NCBI RefSeq assembly: GCF_030272615.1
Contig: NC_081414.1
Span: 5,901,001 to 5,963,000, forward strand
DNA: 62,000 nucleotides
Source of the DNA: Cryptomeria japonica
Taxonomy: Eukaryota > Streptophyta > Pinopsida > Cupressales > Cupressaceae
Direction of reading: 5' to 3'
Part shown: positions 1 through 9,519 of the stretch, piece after piece
Numbering within the stretch: the stretch's first letter is position 1
How the letters are laid out: each line of letters starts with the position of its first letter
Program-made: the position numbers and the translations under genes
Notes under the pieces: model-generated
What the model was told of the DNA's origin: nothing
Database searches by the model: none
What the model saw: only the letters and a program-made list of their open reading frames with translations

Positions 1-3000
1 TCAGGTATTTGTTGTGCTAGGAGTGCCCCCAGTGCCGTTGGAGTAGCTGATATGTAAAGTAGCAACGGTTGATTTGGAATGCGTGGCATTAAGACTGGTG
101 GGTTCAAAAGATAGTCTTTGAGCGCCTGAAAAGCCTGTTGACAGTTCTCATCCCATTTGAACTTGATGTTTTTGTGGAGCAGGTGCTGGAAAGGATTACA
201 CTTATCTGCAAGTTGTGCTGTGAATCTTCGTATGGATTGGAGTCTCCCTTGTAAAGACCGAAGTTGACTGATATTCTTGGGTGGCGGCATGTCTAAGATA
301 GCCTTGACCTTTGTTGGATCGGCTTCGATTCCTCTTTTAGACACAATGAATCCTAGGAGCTTCCCGAAGGTTACTCCAAAGACACATTTCTTTGGATTTA
401 GTCTCACCTTGTATTTTTCCAGCCGATCAAAGACAACTGAAAGTATGTCCAAGTGTGTATCTCTGTCTATTGACTTTCCCAAAAGATCGTCAACATAATC
501 TTCCATGGTTATGTGCATGAGATCATGAAAGATAGTAGTCATCGCTCTTTGATACGTGGCGCCTGCATTTTTCAGCCCAAAGGGCATGACGTTCCAACAG
601 AAGGTTCCCCATGGACAAGTGAATGATGTTTTATGTTGATCTTCAGGTGCAATCCTGATTTGATTATATCCAGAAAATCCGTCCATTAAGGATAACATTT
701 CATGACCTGCTGTGAGATCAACGATCAAGTCTATGTTTGGTAATGGGAAATCGTCCTTTGGATAAGCCTTGTTGATATCTCTGAAGTCTGTACATATTTG
801 GATACTGCGATCTGGTTTGCTAACAGGTACTAGATTGGAGATCCATTTGGGATAATCAATTGGGCGTATGAATCCGACATCTAGTAATTTCTCCAGCTCT
901 GCTTTGACTAGTAATGCCACTTGTGGGTGCATTTTCCTTAATTTCTGTTTTACCGGCTTTGCCCCCGGTTTGACTGTCAAATGATGCATTACCAAATCCG
1001 GATCCAGTCCAGGCATATCAGCGTATGACCATGCAAAGTTGACTTGTCGTTCCTTGAAGAATCTTATGAATTTTGCCCTTTCGGCCTTTGTCAATGATTG
1101 CGCCAAGAATATGTTGTGTGGAACCTCTTTTGTACCAATATTTGTCTTTATAGTCTCCTCTACCAACATGGATGATTTTTCCTCATATGATGCTGGGAGA
1201 ATGTTGAGCCTTCCATCTTCGGGTGCCTCAGAGAGGTTTTCGCCCTCAGATACGTCCTTTCTTTTTACTTTTTTGGGGTCAGACAGCACCACAATGTGGT
1301 TTTCACCATAAGACCCTTGTTTTGTTTTTATTTTCACATTTTTGCGACTGGAAGGTCCGACACCCTCACCGAAGTATGCCATGTTGTTGAGTTCTATGGC
1401 GTATCCTGCTTTATGGTCTCCAGGGGGAAGATCATCTCGAATGCCAAGATAGTCAACAATAGCTTCGTCATTTTGAAATGTATCAAATTGTGCTGGTCCT
1501 TCATGATCCCATTCAATGAGTTGGGGATGAACAAGGGGAAGGTCCTTAGAATTTGCTGGACTAATAGTGAAGATGTGGTTATATTCAGGTATGTCAAGGC
1601 AATCGTCGAGGTCATCGATGGCACTCTCCTCATCAGTTTCGATCGTGAGCGAATCCAAATTGTCATCACTAGTAGCGCCTTCTGGGACAGGTGTCCTCAT
1701 CCTATGTGATTTCAACCTAGGGCCTTGAAACAAAGAATGTGCGGGATCCTTATGGGTTGGTTCTTGACCAACTCTGAACTTTTTGTAAAATTCCTCTTCC
1801 TCTGTGGGTTCATCTAGCTCTCTGAATGTTTCGGCGAGCTCATAATCACTGGAGGATTTGTCTGAACCCCATTCCCACTCATTAGAATCTGTGGAAGGAT
1901 AATCCTCTTGTTGAACGTCGGCAACTTTGATTCGCCATACCTCTTTTGTTCTTTTATTGTGAATCTTGGAATTCAGAAAACCAAGTCCCTTGGAGCGTTC
2001 TCTTCTTGTAGTTAGCTCAGGTTGTAAGGGCTCCACGACACCTTCTTTGCGTAACCCGAGAGGGCTTTTTCCATCATACCCAAATTTTTGTAGAATTTTA
2101 AAGCCTTTGCCATAGTTCTCACAGGGTATAATAGTCTGATCATGTGCGTCCTCTTCAATATCTTTATAAAGCATTTTGTATAAATTTTCTTCTTCTAGTT
2201 CGGCCCACCTTTGAAAGATGGTAGGATCCCATTTGAGTATCATGATGGAGATTTGCTTGTTAGGATGTGGCCTCCCATATTCTTTTGGAGAGCTCAGGAC
2301 TTGTCGTAAAAACATTGTCTGATTCAGAGTGTATTCTCCCATGCCTTTGTCTTGAAACTTGCCTCTAAGTTCACCTTGTTTGGATGTCGAGGGTTTTAAT
2401 GACTCAGGATCAATGTATGCCGAAGAAGGAGTAGCCTCACGATTACTGGGAATGATAGTTTCAGTATGTGACCTCAAGTTATTGCAATATATGAATGGAT
2501 TTGGATCACCATTGACTGTTACCTCGACTCCATTATGCGGAAACTTAATGCATTGATGGTATGTTGATGGGACTGCCCTCATTTCATGAATCCACGGACA
2601 TCCTAGCAATATGTTATACGTGAGATCTAGATCTAGGACTTGACAAACCACATCCTTTGTGACTGGCCCTATTCTTAGCGGTAAGGTGACTGTGCCCTTG
2701 GACGAGCGCTCTTCATCATCATATGCCTTGATGGTGATTTGATTTGTAGAATTCACAGCTTTATTAGAATATCCCAATTGTCTAATAGTGCTCAAAGTAC
2801 AAATGTTTAGACCTGCTCCTCCATCTATCAGGACTCGTTTGATTCTATGTTTGTGTATGAAGGCTTCAATGTGTAAAGGTGCATTATGTGGCTGACTTAC
2901 GGAGGTGTCATCGGCTTCTGTGAATGTAAGGGAGTGTGGAATGGAAAGGTATCCCACCATGGCTTGAAACTGGTCCACGTTCAGATTAGTAGGAACGGTA

Positions 3001-4565
3001 GTGTCTCTCAAGATTTTGTCAAGGATAGCTTTATGAGCGGGGGATATGCGTAAGAGCTCAAGAATGGAGATGAGCGTGGGCGTCTTCCCTAATTGTTCTA
3101 CAAGGTCATACTCAGGCTTGGTAGATGGAGGATTGGTATTCTTAGTGGAGGTACCTGGCAATGTAATCTTACCTCGACAGGTTGTAACATGACATTCAGA
3201 GGTAGATTCAGACGAAGATCCCACACCTTTTAGGACAATCTTGGGTCTCTGAGAAGGGTTCTCAGGATTTTTGTTTTTGATAGTGATAGTAGAAATATGA
3301 TTGTCCATCGAGATGTGATTGATAGTAGAATCATAATTGTAAGGTGCTCTAGTGTAATTGGCTTGATCATCTGTGACTTTGCCTTTTCCTTTGTCATGTT
3401 TTGGGAATGGTTCCTTAAACATCTCATGCTCTTGATTAGATGAATGTCCCTCAATCTCGATGTCGCCTCTATCAATGAGATCTTGCACAATGTTTTTCAA
3501 TCGATGGCAATTACTTGTCTTATGACCTTTGCTCTTATGAAACTCACAAAACTCATCATCATTCCACCAATTTGGTTTGACCTTTGGTTCATATGGAGGA
3601 AAATCTGGAACTGTGATCACTTTGTTTGCCACAAGCTTTTTGAATACTGATTCAAGTGGTTCTCCCAATGGAGTGTACTTCCTTTGTGGTCTAGAAGTTG
3701 TTTGAGTGTTCACCTGATTGTTGGTAGAACTTGATCCAGAAAAGATGAACTTGGGTCTCACTGTGTTGGCATCAACAACACCATCATTAACTGTGTTCTT
3801 GTTCTTGTTCCAAAATTTTGGTTTGTCCTTTCCTTTAAAGTCCTCTTTGTTTTCTTTGAATAGCTTGATAACTCCTTGTTCAATTAAGACTCTTTCTGTT
3901 GCTAGGCCCTTTTCAATAACATCTTTGAATGTAGACAAACAAGCTTTTCTGAGATCATAGCCAATAGCCTTGTTAACATTTTGTGTGAACATTTCTACCA
4001 TTTGTTTCTGCGGGATTTCGCAAGAGCATCTGCTAGCTAAGTTTCTCCATCTCTGTAAAAATGTTGCGAAAGATTCTCCTTCCTTTTGTTTCGTATTGCA
4101 CAAGGTAGTAACTGAGACATCTGTTTCAATGTTGTAAGAGAAATGCTGAATGAATGCCTCTGCTAAATTGCCCCATGACTTAATACCAGGAGGTAATTGA
4201 GAAAACCATTCCATAGCTTGGTCGCCTAAGCTCTGTGGAAACAACCTCATCAAGTATGTTTCTTCTGCCGCTACCTCAATGCAAGCTGTGAAGAATTGTC
4301 TTATATGTGCCTTGGGGTCTCCTCTCCCTCTATATTTGTCAAATTTTGGTGTCACAAAGTGTGGAGGAAATGGAGGCATTGGAATGCTCTTATCGAAGGG
4401 ATAAGGACATATATCTCTCATAGTGTATGTAGGTTTTGATGTACTCATGTCCTCCACTTTTTTTTGTAAATCTCTTATTTGTTGCTCCAAATTGTTCTTG
4501 GGAGGAGATTGTTGCATGTTTGAAACACCCATTTGAGGAGGAGCTTGTTGCATGTATGGATGATA
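1..4565 (-). CDS. gag-pol: Tat-1 Gag-protease-reverse transcriptase polyprotein, partial
   Basis: One frame stays open for about 1,520 codons to the window edge (first ATG at 4547). Order: Gag domain (about 4,345-3,960, with FATFLQRWRNLA near its end); a C-x2-H-x4-H-x4-C knuckle at about 3,548-3,507; aspartic protease (about 2,850-2,560) with VLIDGGAGLN, that is DGG instead of the usual DTG or DSG; a long acidic linker (about 2,400-1,080); RT (about 960-230) with ICTDFRD near 800, the catalytic YVDD at about 497-486 and PFGLKNAG upstream; and the start of RNase H (ALGALLAQ). The protein would copy the element's RNA into DNA in cytoplasmic particles. I checked the shared frame at the zinc knuckle, protease and YVDD. 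RNase H and integrase lie off the window. Confidence 0.88.
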
Positions 4566-5360
4566 CTAATCGTAGACATGTCCATATGGAGGTCTATATT
4601 GTTGCGACATGTATGGAGCACTTGGCATAACTTCTTGTTGAGGGACCCCATATCTATTTTGTGCATATATACCATATTCAATAGGCCTTTCATTTTCCAT
4701 TGTGTTGCCCCCAATTTTGACATGAGGTCTCCTTGTGTCAAAATTTTGAGGATGTCCTTGAGTGTCCACTTGTTTTGATTGATCCATACCTTGAGCGTGT
4801 GTTTGAGCATAAGGCCTCCATGATGGTCTTTGAGTGTAAGTATCATATGTTTGAGCTTGTGTATGTGGGATTGCTGGTTTTTGAAGCAAAACTGATGGTG
4901 ACTTAGGCATCATATTTGGTCCTCTATTTCCTCCACTATTTGGTCTCCTTTGATCCATGTTGGGTTGAATTTGCTGTGAGGGTCGACTTTCCATAAGTTG
5001 AGATAAGTCAAAATCATGCGGTATTTTAGCTCCACTATGTGCCATCATGTGTAAAAAGTACTGTCGATCTTTCCTCATTATCTCTTCAACCAATCTATTG
5101 AATTGAGGATTCATTATGGATTCTTCTATGTCTGCTGATAGTATTGAAGAGTTGTCAACATTGTCATTGTGTGTAGCATTGTTGTTTATAGTGTTTGCGC
5201 TTTCCACATTTGGATTGTAGCTATAAACATTCATGTCTGGTAATGTAGTGTGCTCAGGATTGTAGAATAAATCATTGTCATACTCATAAGAACTCATGTT
5301 TACGGATTCTTGAGCTTCTTTAGCTATTCTCCTAGATTTTTGAAGGCGGGTTTCAACCAT
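4566..5360 (-). CDS. gag: Tat-1 Gag, N-terminal part, ended by a UAG
   Basis: The frame begins with ATG at 5360 (MVETRLQKS) and gives 264 residues, rich in Gln, Pro, Tyr and Asn in its second half. A UAG at 4568-4566 ends it. The same frame then continues through Gag, protease and RT without another stop, so this is the N-terminus of one long gag-pol frame. CAG (Gln) to TAG would explain the stop, and the flanking residues are Gln-rich. The region precedes the structured Gag domain and probably helps particle assembly. Programmed readthrough is possible, but no known readthrough context is seen. Confidence 0.8.
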   Translation of the reverse strand: MVETRLQKSRRIAKEAQESVNMSSYEYDNDLFYNPEHTTLPDMNVYSYNPNVESANTINNNATHNDNVDNSSILSADIEESIMNPQFNRLVEEIMRKDRQYFLHMMAHSGAKIPHDFDLSQLMESRPSQQIQPNMDQRRPNSGGNRGPNMMPKSPSVLLQKPAIPHTQAQTYDTYTQRPSWRPYAQTHAQGMDQSKQVDTQGHPQNFDTRRPHVKIGGNTMENERPIEYGIYAQNRYGVPQQEVMPSAPYMSQQYRPPYGHVYD

Positions 5361-5854
5361 GAACTAGGTGTTAGACCAAGATGTGAAAGACTAGATGAAA
5401 AGTGAAAAGAGTATGGAAGACCAAGAGTTGTATGGAGTGTAAGTGAATCTTGAGGTGTACTTGCAATGTCCAAAGTATAAGACCAAGTATGTAAGTAGTA
5501 GAGTAGGTGTGACTTTCAAAGAGAGGATCGTTTCTCTTGATGAGGTAAGCTGACCTTGACTCTAAGTAAGACCAAATGAGACCCAAAGGTAAGAAACCTT
5601 GATGAGGGACCACTTAGCAAAGTGTAGTTGTATGTAGTGTGTTGAAAAAGTATAGTGAGGACAAGCAAGTGACCTTTTTGACTCAAGTTTAGACAATTGT
5701 GAATGTAAAATGAGATGTGAAGCAATGATGGACTATGTGAGACCCAAGGACAGGTTGAATGCTAGATGAAACCTGAAGAAACAACCTAGGAAGCTCAAGT
5801 ATGCCGAAACCGATTTCCTTTGTTTGCTTGACTGTTAAAGTTCTCAATTCCTGA

Positions 5855-6012
5855 CACAGACACCTCTGTATACTTCACAGACGCGTTTCCCAGACACAGA
5901 CGCTTCTCTGTTTGACACAGACGCTGATAAAAACACAAATGCTATTCTGTCCTTCACAGACGTGCTTATATGACGCAGACGTGGTTAAAACAGACACAGA
6001 CGCGTTTCTGTA
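5855..6012. repeat. CACAGACGC word array, inner copy
   Basis: The same CACAGACGC-type words as at 7,208-7,462, at irregular spacing, on the Gag side of the conserved leader block. Confidence 0.7.
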
Positions 6013-6284
6013 AACTTAGTGCAATTTTTCCGATCTGTGAAATTGTTTTGTTGTGACCAAATCCGACTGTTTGACTGTTTTTCATGACAAGAGGACACAA
6101 TGTTGATGACTCAATGTTTGCAAACTGTCTAGACTCCAAAAGTGTGTTGTTTGATGTAAAAAGTTTTGCATACACTTGAAGACACAAAAGACACAATGTT
6201 TTGTTGTTTTGTCTTGAATGTTTGAGTGTTTAGCATAAGACAAGCACAAATCTTAGGGCTGGCCAAGACAACAGTTGTTGATCC

Positions 6285-6480
6285 CACATAGGGTTTTACC
6301 CCCGAGGCTACGCTATTCAGAGCGGATACTTAGATGCTTGACCTCACTGGCTCCACCCTCGGCACTCACTTCTCGAGTCAGCCAAGCATCAGTCCCCATG
6401 AAAACTCCCCATGGCGAACTTTGTATCTCTACTAAGAACCGTATGTGTGTGGGCCGCTACCAGAGGTCCGACCTCCTGCC
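6285..6480 (-). other. Conserved leader block, Tat-1 copy
   Basis: The reverse complement of this stretch aligns almost throughout with 26,218-26,395 of Tat-2, which is on the opposite strand. Shared words include ACAAAGTTCGCCATG, GATGCTTGGCT and GCATCTAAGT-TCCGCTCTG. The frame is not conserved, so a non-coding role such as RNA packaging or translation control is possible but unproven. Confidence 0.8.
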
Positions 6481-7207
6481 TCAACAACTAGAAGGATTTG
6501 GGCTTCTAAAACAAAAAGGTGCTAGTAAGGGCATCTGCTCGTGTGGCCATACATGCGGCACTTTCAGCTCTATAAATATAGAAGGCTCCCAGCCGGTAGG
6601 GGTTACGCCCTACAAATGATCAAATAAATTTGATCAAACGGGTTTATGGGGAGACATAGTGTCGGTATGAACTAATCAGCACACGTTATCCATAGTTTTC
6701 ACCATGAATACATTTGATTATAGTGGTTTGGAAGAGGTGGGTTTTCCTCGCTACCACTTGGGTCTTTCTCTTCTCACTAGTAGTCCTAATGACCACACGG
6801 GAAGACAGGCCCTCTAAAGATTAAACAAAAAGAGCCTATTGCTCAAGACACAAAAGACAATGATTCAATTTTAGTGCACCAATGGAAGTGTTTGCTAAGC
6901 TATGAAAACAAGGCACACAACAAAATTACAAAACCCTAGCCAAGGCCCTACAACAAAATTGTTAGTAGTTTGGGTTGTTTCAAATGATAACCCCTTCCTG
7001 CAAGCACACAAGTTAGGTAAATTTTAGAAAACCCAAAAGACTTTGTGAAAAGGGGCCTTCAACAAAAACGTTTTTGCCTCCAAAGCAAGCTGCACAAACC
7101 AGGTTAGCTAGATCTGCAAGGGTTAGCCGAAAATAAACCAGATCCGAAACCCTAAGTATGAAATCCGAAAACCCGAATCAAAGAAAAATTAAAAATTGCA
7201 AAACAGA

Positions 7208-7462
7208 AAGCACAGACGCTTCTATACCAGACGCAGACGTGTCTGTATTACACAGACGCTGTTCTGTGATGCACAGACGCGATCAGAGGTCACAGACGCT
7301 GTTAAGTGACGCAGACGCGATCTGATTCAGTGCAGACGCGGTTTGGAATCACAGACGCAGCTTTCGGAAACCTGCAAAACAAAAATTGGCAAAAACCCAG
7401 ACGCGATTCCAGAGTATACAGATGCTTTTGAAACACAAAAACGTGATCCGAACGCTCGCAGA
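7208..7462. repeat. CACAGACGC word array, outer copy
   Basis: The nonamer CACAGACGC and variants (GACGCAGACGC, CAGACGCGAT) recur at irregular spacing of roughly 15-30 bases. The array is unusually rich in CpG for this AT-rich window. A second array lies at 5,855-6,012 in the same leader. Confidence 0.75.
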
Positions 7463-7556
7463 TGCAGAAAAAACCTAAAATGTCATTGAAAATAGTCCGA
7501 TTTGCAACTTCAAAAATGCCAAATCTGCAATAAAAATGTTAAATGCAAAGGGACAA

Positions 7557-7576
7557 GAGTCCCACCGGGCATGCCA
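7557..7576 (-). other. Primer-binding site of Tat-1
   Basis: TGGCATGCCCGGTGGGAC begins three bases inside the LTR end, the usual place for the tRNA primer site of an LTR retrotransposon. Tat-2 carries nearly the same word at 24,572, which supports the assignment. I did not identify the tRNA; it is clearly not initiator Met. Confidence 0.8.
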
Positions 7577-7579
7577 AAA

Positions 7580-8364
7580 TGTTCATGGTGAAAATGGATA
7601 ACAATAATAACAATATTGAAAGGCTAAAATGAATTCAACCACTAAACCCTAGCCTAACAATGAACAAAGATCCACCATAACATATGAAGATTACCTAAGA
7701 CAATGCAAATAGCTCAAAATCACAAAGATTATACCATCACATGTCCAATAGGGTTTTGATCTCCATTCTTCCTATCTCCATTGATCTTGCTTGATATATT
7801 TGCTCTCAGATTTTTATATGCACAAGAGCTCAACAAAGAACGGAATGTGGTTGCAAGTAGGATCGTAGTGTAGCCAAGTCCTCCAAAATCAGTCATTAAC
7901 ATGTGTCATTAGGGTTTGACAATGAAGAAAGCATCTCCTTAAATAGAAGACACAATAAGAAATGGAGGGTTAAGATTGAGAGGTGTAAAAAGAGAGGTCG
8001 GCTAGGATTAGAGGGTAGGTATAAGAAATACCAAAATAATGAAAGAGGTAGGTAGTGTATGAATTAAGAGATGAATGACATGTGTCATGTGTAGAAAAAG
8101 ATAATGAATTAATTAAATAAATAAAGATTTATTTAATTAATAGAAGAAGTAGGATAATTAAATAAATAAAATATTTATTTAATTTAGGAAAGGGATAATT
8201 AAAATAAATAAATGTATTTATTTAAATGAGAAATAAGGCTAGAAGAGGATAAATGAATTAATTAAATAAATAAAAATTTATTTAATTAATAGAAGAATTA
8301 GGCTTAGATAATTAAATAAATAAAATATTTATTTAATTAGACATGACAATTTTGAGTGTCTACA
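7580..8364 (-). repeat. 5' LTR of Tat-1
   Basis: The LTR starts on the minus strand with TGTAGACACT at 8364 and ends in CA at 7580, three bases from the primer-binding site. The start matches the Tat-2 LTR start (TGTAGACACC). Its first 260 bases are AT-rich and made of paired palindromic blocks (8,101-8,340). The partner LTR is outside the window, so length and target duplication cannot be checked against it. Confidence 0.85.
7936..7946 (-). promoter_or_regulatory. Possible TATA box in the Tat-1 LTR
   Basis: TATTTAAGGAG on the minus strand lies about 360 bases upstream of the LTR end, a sensible place for the start of the retroelement transcript. It is a motif match only. Confidence 0.35.
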
Positions 8365-9408
8365 GGTCTCACTCCCAAAATCAATTTTTTCTTTTGGACT
8401 ATCCTCCAAAATAAGATCCTTACCATTGACAACCTAAAAGGCAGAGGTTTTTCCCTTCCAAATAGGTGTGTGTTGTGCTTTCAAGAGGAAGAGTCTATGG
8501 ACCACCTTGCCCTCCACTGTTCCTTCTTAGCTTCTGTTTAGGAAAGTTTCCTCAAGAGCTTTAGTTTAGCTTGGGTGTTTCCTAGTAACATCAGAGATTT
8601 GTTCTCCTCCTAGCAAATTCAATGGACTAACTCTTTTTTGAGATGTATGTGGCAGCTCTCTCTTCCTCACATTTTGTGGGGTCTTTGGAAAGAAAGAAAC
8701 AACCAAATCTTCAGGGATGTCTCCCTAAATCAAGATACTATTTTCCAAAAAATTCAAAGGGCTCTCCAGGAAAATATGGGAATCATGGAGGGTTCTTGTT
8801 ACTCAAATAACTCCTTGGAGTCAAATATCTTAAGGGCTTGGAATATGAAGATCACCGATGGTCCTAATCTCAGCTAAAATAAAAGGCTTGAAGCTAAATG
8901 GCAAATCTCTCCCCAAGGCTGGCTCAAAATCAATTTTGATGGTGCAGCCAAAGGTAACCCAGGTCCTTCAGGCTGTGGAGCTATTCTTAGAGATCATAAG
9001 GGAATCTACAAAGAGATGATTACTATCCCTATTGGAACCCAAACAAATCATAAAGCGGAAGCTATGACAGCTCTTCAAGGCATTATCCTACCCAAAAAAT
9101 GGAATTGCCCCTATCTATGGATAGAAGGGGACTCAAATAATATAATAAAGTGCCTCAATGGGACTTCAAAACCCTCATGGTCGATTCACACCATAATCAA
9201 TTCTGCTATTAACATCATTAGAACCTTTAAAAAATGCCATATCTCCCATATCTATCGGGAGGCCAACTATTCTGCTAATTGGGCTGCCAATGTGGTGGTT
9301 AAAAATGAGATAATTACCATGTGGATGGGTGAGAACAGACTCCCTGAAGATGTCAGACAAATCATAAGTGATGAACGATATAGAAGTACCCCAAAGACTC
9401 TTGATTGA
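8365..9408 (+). pseudogene. LINE ORF2 C-terminus: zf-RVT and RNase H
   Basis: A single frame (with stops near 8,539, 8,611 and 8,875) runs from a zinc-finger region typical of plant LINE reverse transcriptases (zf-RVT: FFFWTIL, then CVLCFQEEESMDHLALHC at about 8,492-8,545) into an RNase H domain (RVT_3 type) at about 8,920-9,330. The RNase H acidic residues are visible in INFDGA, HKAEAM and EGDSNN. The last conserved region reads ANWAAN where an Asp is usual. In a live LINE this part would remove RNA during target-primed reverse transcription. The stops and the upstream Tat-1 insertion make it a pseudogene. Confidence 0.85.
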
Positions 9409-9519
9409 TAGGGTAATAATGAAAAGTACTGATGTTAGCACTTTGACTTATTTCTATAATGAGAAAATCACTCATTATAACATCAGTGCCATCAATACCT
9501 ATTTTTTAATCAATCAGAT
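8365..9519 (+). mobile_element. LINE (L1-type) 3' end, cut by Tat-1
   Basis: The segment carries the last two domains of a plant LINE ORF2 and a short 3' UTR ending CCTATTTTTTAATCAATCAGA. It starts abruptly, in frame, at the Tat-1 LTR. The missing 5' part is therefore expected to the left of Tat-1, outside the window, rather than lost through 5' truncation. Confidence 0.8.

Larger units (their letters stand above)
5361..7556 (-). other. Long untranslated leader of Tat-1
   Basis: About 2.2 kb separates the primer site from the Gag ATG. No convincing gene lies in it. It holds two CpG-rich arrays of a CACAGACGC-type word (about 5,855-6,012 and 7,208-7,462). Between them is a block near 6,285-6,480 that is conserved in the Tat-2 leader. 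Open frames on the plus strand here are antisense to the leader and look fortuitous. Confidence 0.7.
1..8364 (-). mobile_element. Tat-1: Ty3/gypsy LTR retrotransposon (Tat-like), 5' part, running off the window
   Basis: Read on the minus strand, this shows a 5' LTR, a primer-binding site, a long leader, Gag, aspartic protease and reverse transcriptase in Ty3/gypsy order. RNase H begins at the window edge; integrase and the 3' LTR must lie to the left of the window. I call it Tat-like because its Gag, protease and RT match Tat-2 (23,283-42,776), which has the extra RNase H typical of that lineage. The LTR interrupts a LINE reading frame at 8364/8365, so the LINE was the insertion target. With almost no stop codons it is the best preserved element here. 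Confidence 0.9.

Noticed and set aside
1296-1709. 137-codon plus-strand frame opposite the Tat-1 polyprotein
   Set aside because: It is the reverse complement of the open protease-RT linker and has no domain of its own.
4560-4575. Gag UAG as a proven readthrough site
   Set aside because: The context GAT-TAG-TAT lacks the CAA-TTA type signal and I see no downstream pseudoknot by eye. Mutation from CAG is simpler.
6275-6619. 114-codon plus-strand frame over the conserved leader block
   Set aside because: It is antisense to the Tat-1 transcript, and the frame is not kept in the Tat-2 copy.
7208-7462. CACAGACGC array as a CRISPR array
   Set aside because: Words are 7-9 bases with irregular gaps and no spacers of fixed length, in a plant retroelement leader.
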